Positions 36,858-44,201 of a stretch of DNA of 64,000 nucleotides are shown one piece after another; position 1 is the stretch's first letter; the number at the start of each line of letters is the position of its first letter. The notes under the pieces were generated by a model. It saw only the letters and a program-made list of their open reading frames with translations, was not told where the DNA came from and did no database searches. The DNA lies in NCBI GenBank assembly GCA_029288365.1, contig JARIHI010000008.1, forward strand, positions 1 to 64,000, read 5' to 3'. The stretch comes from Candidatus Saccharimonadota bacterium (GTDB taxonomy: Bacteria > Patescibacteriota > Saccharimonadia > Saccharimonadales > UBA4665). A program made the translations under genes and the position numbers.

Positions 36858-38492
36858 ATGAGTAAAGTTGCGCATTATTTGCAGGAGCATGTACAAGGTG
36901 AAGTCATGACTGCTGCGGATGCACGGAGATATTTTTCAACAGACGGTAGTATTTTCACAGTAACACCAAGCGTCATTGTATACCCACGCGTAGAAAGTGA
37001 TATCCGTAAAGTTGCTCGTTTCACATGGCAATTGGCTGAACGTGGACGAGCTATACCTATTACTGCTCGAGGCGCGGGTACTGATCAGTCCGGTGGAGCA
37101 CTTGGCAGTGGCATAATGTTAGTGTTTCCAGCACACCTGCATAGGATTATTGAATTTGACGGCAAGTCGGGTACGGTAGTGGTAGAGCCGGGTATAAATT
37201 ACGGAAAACTGCAACAGACTCTGCTAACCCATGATCGTTTTTTACCACCATTTCCTGCATCGATAGAGTATTCGACTATTGGTGGCGCAATTGGCAATAA
37301 CGCGGGTGGTGAGAAAAGCGTTAAATACGGTACAACAGTCGATTATGTTAATAGCTTACGAGTAGTACTTGCTAACGGTGAAGTTATAGAAACGAAACGT
37401 TTGAGTAAACGAGAACTTAATAAAAAACTTGGTCTTTCTACGCTTGAAGGTGAGATTTACCGTTCGCTTGATAAGCTAATTGAAGATAATCATGCACTGC
37501 TAGATCGGCTCAAGCTACAAACAACTAAGAATGCTGCTGGTTATGCCCTTGCGGACGTTAAATTGAAAGACGGCTCATTTGATCTGACCCCATTGTTTGT
37601 GGGCTCTCAGGGAACGCTCGGTATCGTGACGCAGGCTACTTTGCAAACCGAAGAGCATAATCCTTCATCCACTTTGGTCGTTGCTTATTTCGACGATTTA
37701 CAACAGGCATCAGTAGCCGTTGAAGAATTGCGTAAGTTGCCAGAGCTACCGAGTGCTATCGAAATGGTAGACGATAACCTATTGAAGATGGTGGATACAA
37801 TTAATCCTAATTTACTAAAAGGTGTCGTTAAAAAGCCATTTCCGAAAGTTACGTTACTCATAGAATTTGATGAGAGCGAACGCCAACAGAAGAAATTGAC
37901 GAAGAAGACATTAAAGATTTTGGACAAACATGCAAGCGATATGGAAGTAGAGCTTGAGCCGCTCAAGCAGGAACAGCTATGGCGTATACGTCATGCATCT
38001 GCCGCGGTAGTTGCTCATAGTCAAGGAGGCAAAAAAGCCCTGCCAATCATCGAAGACGGCTTAGTGCCGCCTGAAAAATTTCACGAGTATGTCAAAGCAG
38101 TATATGCGTTATTTGATAAATATCACTTACCGGTGGCGATGTGGGGTCATGCAGGAGATGCTCACTTACATATGCAGCCATTCTTAGACCTTGGACAAGT
38201 AGGCGACAGGCAAGTAGCGCAAAAGCTTATAGATGAGTACTATAATTTGGTCATATCACTCGGTGGCAGTATAAGTGGTGAACACAATGATGGCCGATTA
38301 CGTGGGCCATATTTGGAAAAGTTATATGGTGCTGAAATTTATCAGTTGTTCCAAAAAGTGAAGCAAATATTCGATCCCCACAATACTCTTAACCCAGGTG
38401 TTAAGGTAAATGTTACCTTAAGTGATACTAAGCCATTGCTTCGTACCACCTATTCGATGGACCATTTATACGATCATCTGCCACGATCCTAA
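36858..38492 (+). CDS. FAD-binding oxidase, D-lactate/glycolate dehydrogenase type
   Basis: 544 residues. PCMH-type FAD-binding domain (about 25-250) with ARGAGTDQSGGALG, FPASIEYSTIGGAIGNNAGGEK split by its loop, and GSQGTLGIVTQATL; C-terminal FAD-oxidase domain with RHASAAVV, MWGHAGDAHLHMQPFLDLG and SISGEHNDGRLRGPYL, ending in FDPHNTLNPGVK. Oxidises a 2-hydroxy acid such as D-lactate; no Fe-S partner (GlcF-like) domain or gene is seen. GGGAG precedes the ATG. It sits alone between two tRNA-Leu genes. Confidence 0.9.
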   Translation: MSKVAHYLQEHVQGEVMTAADARRYFSTDGSIFTVTPSVIVYPRVESDIRKVARFTWQLAERGRAIPITARGAGTDQSGGALGSGIMLVFPAHLHRIIEFDGKSGTVVVEPGINYGKLQQTLLTHDRFLPPFPASIEYSTIGGAIGNNAGGEKSVKYGTTVDYVNSLRVVLANGEVIETKRLSKRELNKKLGLSTLEGEIYRSLDKLIEDNHALLDRLKLQTTKNAAGYALADVKLKDGSFDLTPLFVGSQGTLGIVTQATLQTEEHNPSSTLVVAYFDDLQQASVAVEELRKLPELPSAIEMVDDNLLKMVDTINPNLLKGVVKKPFPKVTLLIEFDESERQQKKLTKKTLKILDKHASDMEVELEPLKQEQLWRIRHASAAVVAHSQGGKKALPIIEDGLVPPEKFHEYVKAVYALFDKYHLPVAMWGHAGDAHLHMQPFLDLGQVGDRQVAQKLIDEYYNLVISLGGSISGEHNDGRLRGPYLEKLYGAEIYQLFQKVKQIFDPHNTLNPGVKVNVTLSDTKPLLRTTYSMDHLYDHLPRS

Positions 38493-38503
38493 CTGGTAAA
38501 TAC

Positions 38504-38532
38504 TTGAGTTTCACAGAGAAAATAGCTAAAAT
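38504..38532 (+). promoter_or_regulatory. Promoter of the tRNA-Leu(GAG) transcript
   Basis: TTGAGT (38504-38509), 17-base spacer, TAAAAT (38527-38532). Predicted start near 38539, about 118 bases before the mature tRNA, so the tRNA-like fragment at 38552 would be inside the leader. Confidence 0.6.
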
Positions 38533-38551
38533 ACGCTAGTTAAGTTTACTT

Positions 38552-38640
38552 GCGGACGTGGCGGGTTTGCTCGTAGAGCAACTATAGGCAATTGTAGACG
38601 CGCTAAGCGATTGCTAGATGCTAAACCTTAATAATGAGAA
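38552..38640 (+). other. tRNA-Leu 5'-end-like fragment in the tRNA-Leu(GAG) leader
   Basis: 38552-38564 is identical to the first 13 bases of the intact tRNA at 38657 (GCGGACGTGGCGG). A hairpin-forming insert follows (GTTTGCTC / GAGCAAC, 38565-38582), then GTAGACGCGCTA (38594-38605), again identical to the tRNA D-arm region. After that similarity ends. It lacks an anticodon arm, T-arm and 3' end, so it is not a tRNA by itself. Could be a decayed duplicate or a functional leader structure. Confidence 0.6.
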
Positions 38641-38656
38641 AGTTCTGGAAATATAT

Positions 38657-38743
38657 GCGGACGTGGCGGAATCGGTAGACGCGCTAGCTTGAGGGGCTAG
38701 TGGGAGCAATCCCGTGGAAGTTCAAGTCTTCTCGTCCGCACCA
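38657..38743 (+). tRNA. tRNA-Leu (anticodon GAG)
   Basis: 87 bases with encoded CCA. Acceptor GCGGACG with CGTCCGC, anticodon stem CTAGC/GCTAG around TTGAGGG (GAG), a long variable arm (TGGGAGCAATCCCGT) and T-arm GAAGTTCAAGTCTTC. The terminator-like hairpin begins at its CCA. Confidence 0.96.
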
Positions 38744-38781
38744 ATACAAAGGGTCAGGTTTTGCCTGACCCTTTGTATTGG
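38741..38781 (+). terminator. 18-bp hairpin starting at the tRNA-Leu CCA
   Basis: Perfect 18-bp stem: 38741-38758 with 38764-38781, loop of five bases. The left arm begins with the CCA of the tRNA. The right arm has CTTTGTATTGG instead of a clear T tract. Likely stops tRNA transcription and, being symmetric, could act in both directions. Confidence 0.75.
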
Positions 38782-38793
38782 TATGATAAAACG

Positions 38794-38954
38794 CCTTGAA
38801 CTTCTATGCCTGAAAGGCGGAAGTTCGTGTAGTGAAAGCTCTCGCAGAAATGTATTTCGAGAAAGCTTGAACCGGAAGAGGCCTTAGCCCCGATAGTCTT
38901 CTCGTCCGTACCATGAACGCTTTAAAACATTTCACACTAAAGTGAAATGTTTTT
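38794..38954 (+). ncRNA. Candidate structured ncRNA with tRNA-Leu-like 3' end
   Basis: Extended -10 promoter TG-G-TATGAT at 38779-38787 predicts a start near 38794. Hairpins: GAACTTC (38798-38804)/GAAGTTC (38820-38826) with inner GCC/GGC; AAGCTCTCG (38836-38844)/CGAG-AA-AGCTT (38858-38868); GAAGA (38875-38879)/TCTTC (38897-38901). Bases 38895-38913 match the tRNA-Leu(GAG) 3' end with one change and end in CCA; GGAAGTTC at 38819-38826 matches its T-arm. A terminator follows. No coding frame fits. It may be a decayed tRNA with an insert in the T-loop. Confidence 0.4.
38924..38954 (+). terminator. Rho-independent terminator
   Basis: AAAACATTTCAC (38924-38935) pairs with GTGAAATGTTTT (38942-38953), followed by T-rich sequence. 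It ends whatever is transcribed from 38794. Confidence 0.85.
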
Positions 38955-39144
38955 ATTTAATAAAAATTTAGTGATTTTTGTCGCATAATAATTTTTATAT
39001 CTTATTTATTGTTGTAAAAAAAGCTAAACTTAGTTGAAATAATTAACCATGAGGGCTATAGTCAATAGTAGGTGTTAGATATTTTACAGACGTTTCGTAC
39101 GAGCACTGATGTAAAAATAAATTTGAAAGACGAAAACAAACGAA

Positions 39145-39894
39145 ATGACAAGCGCAGCAGAAAGCAGCACAATAGTAGGCAGCACACATCTGCAACTTGT
39201 TGAGACTCCTGAAAACACGAGGCAGGTCGATATACTGGAAGGCGTACCTGTTGCCGAACGATTCGAAACCTGTTATCAAGAAGCTGATAGGTTATGGCGT
39301 GCCGCTATTGAGGCAGAAGAAAGCGGACGAACTGAGGAGTGTGGGGTTCTGTATGATGAAGCTCACCAATGGTATATAAGTGCAGTTTGGCATGACTCTA
39401 GCCAAAATTCTAAAGTAGACTACATGTTTTACTTAAAGCTTGCTAATACAGAGGTTGGAGTTGCTCGGTATGGTAACCATGAGGATCACCCCGAATACGA
39501 ACAGGGCCGTCAAGCATATTTCTTCGAACTTGCTGAAAGATCCTACAATAAAGCAGAGCGTCTTATTCTTTCGACTTTAGATCCTGCAGAAGCAGGTATA
39601 TTACAGAGTATAATTTTCTCCCAAAGAGCAGACTTGCATATTACAAGAGGTATTGTAGACACTTACAGGCAAAGTGCGATGCTCAGTAAAGCAAAACATG
39701 ACCTAGAAGAGGCAGAAGGGTGCATCAGGCGTGGGCATACCGCAATAGAGGACACGGGTGTATCGGAGCGTATCCAGATGCAACGGGAAACTATAGCAGT
39801 AATTGAGGCAGGTGAGGTTCGAGTCAGAAGAATTCATCCGCGTTTAAGTGCTCTATTGGTTGGAGCTGAGACTTCTCAGGCTGTTGCCGCGTAA
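39145..39894 (+). CDS. TPR-like helical protein of unknown function
   Basis: 249 residues, not recognised. Helix pairs of TPR type are suggested by CYQEADRLWRAAIEAEESGR, CGVLYDEAHQWYISAVWHD, FFELAERSYNKAERLILS and AKHDLEEAEGCIRRGHTAIE. No signal peptide or membrane helix. No clear ribosome site precedes the ATG, and the 190 bases upstream are AT-rich with no convincing promoter. It stands alone between the ncRNA region and the tRNA-Val leader. A protein-protein interaction role is possible but unproven. Confidence 0.6.
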   Translation: MTSAAESSTIVGSTHLQLVETPENTRQVDILEGVPVAERFETCYQEADRLWRAAIEAEESGRTEECGVLYDEAHQWYISAVWHDSSQNSKVDYMFYLKLANTEVGVARYGNHEDHPEYEQGRQAYFFELAERSYNKAERLILSTLDPAEAGILQSIIFSQRADLHITRGIVDTYRQSAMLSKAKHDLEEAEGCIRRGHTAIEDTGVSERIQMQRETIAVIEAGEVRVRRIHPRLSALLVGAETSQAVAA

Positions 39895-39900
39895 GAGAAG

Positions 39901-39929
39901 TTGAATTCATAATAAGTATCTGGTATACT
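39901..39929 (+). promoter_or_regulatory. Promoter of the tRNA-Val transcript
   Basis: TTGAAT (39901-39906), 17-base spacer, TATACT (39924-39929). Predicted start near 39936, about 120 bases before the mature tRNA, so the fragment at 39944 is inside the leader. Confidence 0.7.
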
Positions 39930-39943
39930 TTTCCAAGTTTTAT

Positions 39944-40020
39944 GGGTGATTAGCTCAGTTGGTCGGAACGGAGCTCCGCGATGATATTGCATCTCAGATG
40001 CTCTAGCCACTGGGAAATAT
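39944..40020 (+). other. tRNA-Val 5'-end-like fragment in the tRNA-Val leader
   Basis: 39944-39962 is identical to the first 19 bases of the tRNA-Val at 40057 (GGGTGATTAGCTCAGTTGG). GAGC at about 39970-39973 could close an enlarged D-loop. Further on, the reverse complement of 39988-40013 again resembles the tRNA D-arm and anticodon 5' side (CAGTGGCTAGAGCATCT), so the two parts can pair with each other. No T-arm or CCA end is present. Confidence 0.6.
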
Positions 40021-40056
40021 TGTTCAAAACGCATAAAATAATAATTAAAAATTCGT

Positions 40057-40133
40057 GGGTGATTAGCTCAGTTGGCTAGAGCATCTCGTTTACACCGAGG
40101 GGGTCGGGGGTTCGAGTCCCTCATCACCCACCA
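40057..40133 (+). tRNA. tRNA-Val (anticodon TAC)
   Basis: 77 bases with encoded CCA. Acceptor GGGTGAT with ATCACCC, D-arm GCTC/GAGC, anticodon loop TTTACAC (anticodon TAC) in a CTCG/CGAG stem, T-arm GGGGGTTCGAGTCCCTC. A terminator starts at the CCA. Confidence 0.96.
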
Positions 40134-40170
40134 TACAAAGACCGTCCGCTTTCGGGCGGTTTTTGTATGG
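40131..40170 (+). terminator. Rho-independent terminator starting at the tRNA-Val CCA
   Basis: Inner stem CCGTCCG (40142-40148)/CGGGCGG (40153-40159) with TTTTT after it, and an outer stem CCATACAAA (40131-40139)/TTTGTATGG (40162-40170) that includes the tRNA CCA. Same outer-stem idea as at 38741-38781. Confidence 0.88.
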
Positions 40171-40194
40171 TTAGCATCTAAAACGCTCAGACTC

Positions 40195-40242
40195 TTGACG
40201 TTGATGAGTTGAAAATATATAATTTAGTTAAGTAACTAAATT
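40195..40242 (+). promoter_or_regulatory. marR-MFS promoter with palindromic operator
   Basis: TTGACG (40195-40200), 17-base spacer, TATAAT (40218-40223). A perfect palindrome, AATTTAGTTA (40221-40230), AG, TAACTAAATT (40233-40242), overlaps the -10 box and the predicted start point. This is the expected place and form of a MarR autorepression site. Confidence 0.85.
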
Positions 40243-40259
40243 AATTATTATTAAACCTT

Positions 40260-40697
40260 ATGACAAGAGACAATAAAATCAACGAACTATTCTCAGTGTT
40301 TTTACAGTTTAAACGCTGTATGCATCGTCAAGTTGTCATGCAAACTCACAGTAATATATCGGTTACGCAAGCTGAAATACTATTTACCATCGGTAAGGGC
40401 GCAAATCGTCTGCGCGACATAGCACAAGCCCAAACCATTACACCGAGTGCAGTGACGCAACAGCTAAAATTACTCGAGGCAGCTGGATTAATAGAAAGTG
40501 TTCCGTCCTCAGAAGATAGACGAGAGCATTTGCTGAGTATAACCAAAAAGGGCCAAGAATTATTACGCCAACATCGCCATGCTATGAAAACACATGTCCG
40601 ACGGTACATTGATCGGCTTACAGATCAAGAAATCGATGACTTTATATATATTATGAAAAAAATGATACAAACAGAATCGACAAAGGAGACAAACTAG
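40260..40697 (+). CDS. MarR-family transcriptional regulator
   Basis: 145 residues. Winged helix-turn-helix: ITVTQAEILFTIG-like region (SVTQAEILFTIGKGANRLRD), recognition helix TPSAVTQQLKLLEAAGLIE, and wing SSEDRREHLLSITKKGQELL, the typical MarR DxRxxxxxLT pattern. C-terminal dimer helix. Very likely represses itself and the downstream MFS exporter through the palindrome at 40221-40242, released by a small ligand. The stop codon overlaps the exporter start by one base. Confidence 0.92.
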   Translation: MTRDNKINELFSVFLQFKRCMHRQVVMQTHSNISVTQAEILFTIGKGANRLRDIAQAQTITPSAVTQQLKLLEAAGLIESVPSSEDRREHLLSITKKGQELLRQHRHAMKTHVRRYIDRLTDQEIDDFIYIMKKMIQTESTKETN

Positions 40698-42298
40698 TGC
40701 TACATCACATGTCTGTGAGAGAAAAAATAATAGTAATGATTGCAGTTATGTCAGGATTATTTTTGGCTGCACTTGATCAGTCAATCGTTAGCACGGCGCT
40801 GCCAACGATTGTACGTGATTTCCATGGCCTCAATGAATTAAGCTGGGTGGTTACTGCGTACTTATTGACTTCCACAATAACTATCCCTATAGCTGGCAAA
40901 TTATCTGATATATTTGGCCGACGCAAAGTGTTGCTCGTTGGCATCACAATTTTTGTACTTGGCTCAATGTTGACTGGGGTTTCGTGGAATATGGCTTCGT
41001 TGATAGCATTTCGTGCTATTCAGGGTATCGGTGGCGGTGTACTTATGTCGAGTGCCTTTGCTGTTATCGGGGACTTATTCGTACCGGCTGAACGAAGTCG
41101 CTGGCAAGGAATATTTGGTGCTGTATTTGGTTTGTCTTCAGTCATTGGCCCGTTACTCGGAGGCTTTTTCACTGATAATGTTTCGTGGCGATGGTGTTTT
41201 TATGTCAATGTACCAATTGGCATACTGGCCTTTGTGCTAATATTTAGGTTTTTACCAACGATACTAGCAAAACATGCTCAGAAAGGTATTGACTATCTGG
41301 GGGCTGTGCTGCTGAGTACTGGATTAGCAAGTTTGCTATTGGGTCTAACCTGGGGTGGTACAGAATATTCCTGGGGGTCGTGGCAAATTATAAGTTTGTT
41401 GGTAGCAGCAATTACACTGATCAGCTCATTTATTTGGCATGAATCACGCACACATGATCCTCTCATGCCGCTCAGTATTTTCAAAAACAGCGTATTCAGA
41501 GTATCGGCCATCATGCTCTTTTTGGTTGGTGTCGCTATGTTTGGCGCTATTGTGTATGTGCCGCTTTTTGCACAAACGGTACAAGGAGCATCAGCGACCA
41601 ATTCAGGGATTATTTTACTGCCACTTGTAATAGCTTTGACTATTACAAGCGTAATATCCGGACAAATTATTGCGCGTACAGGCAAGTATAAAAAGATGGC
41701 AATATTCGGCACATTTATCACCACGGGCGCATTATTTTGGCTGGCGACATTGCAGCCTTCAAGTAGTCACGCTGATTTGATAATGCGTATGATTCCGTTG
41801 GGTATGGGCTTGGGTATTATGATGCCTTTATTTAATCTCATTGTACAAAATGCTTTTCCGCAAAAAATGTTAGGGGTAGTGAGTTCTTCTGTGCAGTTAT
41901 TCCGGGGGATTGGTTCGACTATTGGCGTTGCGTTTATGGGGACGTTGTTGAATCATACACTTAACAATAGAATTGCTGCGTTGTCTAACAATAGCTTCGT
42001 TGACCAACTTCACAAGCAAGGAATGGACTTAAATGCCAATACTTTGCAACAAGTATTATCTTCAGAGGGTCAAGCAAAAGTTATATCACAAATTGCTACA
42101 CTGCCTCATGCTGCCCAGTCTATGGCAAGCACAGTGTTCCATAGTTTTGTGTCTGCAAGCCAACAGGCCCTCTCTACTGCAATTACGCATGTGTTTTTGG
42201 CTGGGGGCACTGTGCTTATTGCTGCATGTGTGCTTGTATTTTTCTTAAAAGAAATACCGTTGCGTAAATCTATGGAATCGGATCACGGCCCGGTATAG
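40697..42298 (+). CDS. MFS drug exporter, DHA2 (14-helix, EmrB/QacA) family
   Basis: 533 residues from GTG 40697, supported by AAAGGAGA about seven bases upstream; ATG 40709 is an alternative. Motif A-like GKLSDIFGRRKVLL, motif D1 at LDQSIVSTALPTIVRDF, and motif C-like FGLSSVIGPLLGGFFTDN are visible, with about 14 membrane helices. Proton-driven export of drugs or toxic metabolites. Translationally coupled to the MarR gene, the usual arrangement of an inducible efflux operon. Confidence 0.93.
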   Translation: MLHHMSVREKIIVMIAVMSGLFLAALDQSIVSTALPTIVRDFHGLNELSWVVTAYLLTSTITIPIAGKLSDIFGRRKVLLVGITIFVLGSMLTGVSWNMASLIAFRAIQGIGGGVLMSSAFAVIGDLFVPAERSRWQGIFGAVFGLSSVIGPLLGGFFTDNVSWRWCFYVNVPIGILAFVLIFRFLPTILAKHAQKGIDYLGAVLLSTGLASLLLGLTWGGTEYSWGSWQIISLLVAAITLISSFIWHESRTHDPLMPLSIFKNSVFRVSAIMLFLVGVAMFGAIVYVPLFAQTVQGASATNSGIILLPLVIALTITSVISGQIIARTGKYKKMAIFGTFITTGALFWLATLQPSSSHADLIMRMIPLGMGLGIMMPLFNLIVQNAFPQKMLGVVSSSVQLFRGIGSTIGVAFMGTLLNHTLNNRIAALSNNSFVDQLHKQGMDLNANTLQQVLSSEGQAKVISQIATLPHAAQSMASTVFHSFVSASQQALSTAITHVFLAGGTVLIAACVLVFFLKEIPLRKSMESDHGPV

Positions 42299-42303
42299 AT
42301 AAC

Positions 42304-43521
42304 TTATTGCTCAAACACTTCTCTAGGATGAGATAATCGCCAAACTATACCAGGCTTTTCCAGCGGTTTATCCAGCACAAGCGTTGACTTGTAAGTTTGA
42401 TTGCCAAGATTGAAGGTAACTGTACCAACGTCTGTGGGGTTGTCGCCGGGTGACAGGTAGACTGTGTTAACCGTTTGCTGGATGTCGCTAGGCCATGTAA
42501 CTACCTTGCTATTTTTATTGGCTACAGCCTTGGCTTCGGCACCCCACGGTGTTTTATAGACAGCAAATTGTTGGTTTAAGGAAGCTAAGGGAATTTCTTG
42601 AAAGCTAGCCTTAGTGCTTGCAAGTAGTTTTACTACATCGCGAGCGAGTGTCGGGTGATTGGGTGCTCCTAAGGTTGCGCCGACAACAGTTACCAGCGTA
42701 CTTCCAATCGTGTATTTTGCTGCAAAGAGCAAGCAACTACCGGCTTGGTCGGTGGTACCGGTTTTGATACCGACAACATCGTTGGTGCCAAGCAGTAGGT
42801 TGGTGTTATACATAGGGCCGACGTTTGGCAGCGTGGCAGCTTGTTGCGAAACAATATCCGCGATAGCTGGTTGACCAAGCGCGAGAGTGCCAATTTTGAC
42901 TAAGTCGCTGGCGCTGCTTTTGCTACCCGGCGAGAAGCCACTGGCATCAGCCAACACGGTATGGGTAAGCTGCTGCGAAGCCAAATAAGACTTCGCTGCT
43001 GTCAAGTAATTATCCATTGATCCGTATGCCCAGACAGCCAAAGCGTCAGCGTAATTATTGGCAGAGCGGATAAGCATGCCTTGTAAGATTTGGTATTCCG
43101 ACAGTTGCATGCCAGCATCAGCTTTCGCAATTGAGCCTCCTGCTATGTAGTATTGGTTGTATCTGCCAGCATCCTCCGCTGTGAAAGTTATGGTAGGTCC
43201 TGCTTGTCCGGCTGCGAGTGGCTTGTTTTGTAATACGGTAAGAGCGGTAACTATTTTTGTAATGCTTGCCATTGGTACTGAAGCTTGGTTACCGTGAGTG
43301 TCGACGACTCCTGTGACAGTAGTACCAATCGCACTTTGACCGTAGTTTGGCCAATTCAATTCAGGAGTAGAACCTGTTTGAATTCGAGGTGCTGCCGTTA
43401 TCTGAGCTTGTATAGCTTGGATTGGCCACAGTGATACAGCGAGTACATACGTTGCTGCCATTATAAAAGTTATTACCCCAAAAGGGTATCTTCGAGCGTG
43501 CCGTTCACGCGTTTTTCTCAT
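42304..43521 (-). CDS. D-alanyl-D-alanine carboxypeptidase (peptidase S11)
   Basis: 405 residues. Signal anchor at about 14-38 (FGVITFIMAATYVLAVSLWP). Penicillin-binding motifs: SITK with nucleophile Ser86 and Lys89, SAN at 153-155, and KTG at 253-255. The C-terminal domain (about 290-400) is a beta sandwich like that of DacA-type PBP5 proteins. Trims pentapeptide stems in peptidoglycan. On this strand a TATGAT box (43528-43533) lies six bases before the ATG with no ribosome site. Convergent with the exporter gene and divergent from lemA. Confidence 0.92.
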   Translation of the reverse strand: MRKTRERHARRYPFGVITFIMAATYVLAVSLWPIQAIQAQITAAPRIQTGSTPELNWPNYGQSAIGTTVTGVVDTHGNQASVPMASITKIVTALTVLQNKPLAAGQAGPTITFTAEDAGRYNQYYIAGGSIAKADAGMQLSEYQILQGMLIRSANNYADALAVWAYGSMDNYLTAAKSYLASQQLTHTVLADASGFSPGSKSSASDLVKIGTLALGQPAIADIVSQQAATLPNVGPMYNTNLLLGTNDVVGIKTGTTDQAGSCLLFAAKYTIGSTLVTVVGATLGAPNHPTLARDVVKLLASTKASFQEIPLASLNQQFAVYKTPWGAEAKAVANKNSKVVTWPSDIQQTVNTVYLSPGDNPTDVGTVTFNLGNQTYKSTLVLDKPLEKPGIVWRLSHPREVFEQ

Positions 43522-43592
43522 GCTTATATCATAACGTGTTCAGCGGCTCTTGTGCTATACTAATACGTGTAAATAAAGGGAGTAATTAAGAG

Positions 43593-44159
43593 ATGGTTCC
43601 GCTCATAATCGTTGGTGTTCTAGTAGTCATTCTAGTAATTTTTCTAATCAGTATTTATAACTCGCTTGTGCGGCTTAATATTCGTGCCGAAGAAGCGTGG
43701 AGCGATATCACTGTGCAGCTGAAGCGACGCCTTGATCTCATTCCGAATCTTATAGAAACAGTCAAGGGTTATGCAGCGCATGAAAAAGGTGTTTTCGAGG
43801 AAGTTACAAAAGCTCGGGCAAATGCGCTCAATGCTCAAGGAGTTGAAGAGACCGCTAAGGCAGAGAATCAATTTGAGGGTGCACTGAAGAGTTTATTCGC
43901 AGTAGCTGAGAATTATCCTGATCTAAAGGCAAGTCAAAATTTTATGCAGCTTCAAGAGGAGCTTGTAGATACAGAGGACAAGATCCAAGCATCGCGCCGT
44001 TTTTATAACGGTGTTGTGCGTGACTTTAATACCAAGCGAACCGTGTTTCCAAGTAATATGGTAGCCAGTATGCTGGGATTTCATACAGATAAAGAGTTCT
44101 TTGAGTTGGATGAGGCTGAGATGGCAAGCGCCACCAAGCCGGTAGATGTAAAATTCTAA
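43593..44159 (+). CDS. lemA: LemA family protein
   Basis: 188 residues. N-terminal membrane helix (about 3-22, [18 protein letters not shown]), then the LemA helical core [56 protein letters not shown] and [20 protein letters not shown]. Function unclear; lemA-htpX pairs are common and suggest a role with the protease. TATACT at 43556-43561 and GGGAG upstream. The partner htpX starts 42 bases on. Confidence 0.95.
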   Translation: MVPLIIVGVLVVILVIFLISIYNSLVRLNIRAEEAWSDITVQLKRRLDLIPNLIETVKGYAAHEKGVFEEVTKARANALNAQGVEETAKAENQFEGALKSLFAVAENYPDLKASQNFMQLQEELVDTEDKIQASRRFYNGVVRDFNTKRTVFPSNMVASMLGFHTDKEFFELDEAEMASATKPVDVKF

Positions 44160-44201
44160 GTTTTGGCTTAGTGGTAGAACAAGTAAAACGCAGAGTATAT
44201 T

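Noticed and set aside
38794-38954. tmRNA
   Set aside because: It ends in CCA, but it has no TTCGA-type T-arm, no tag reading frame and no tmRNA-like acceptor start.
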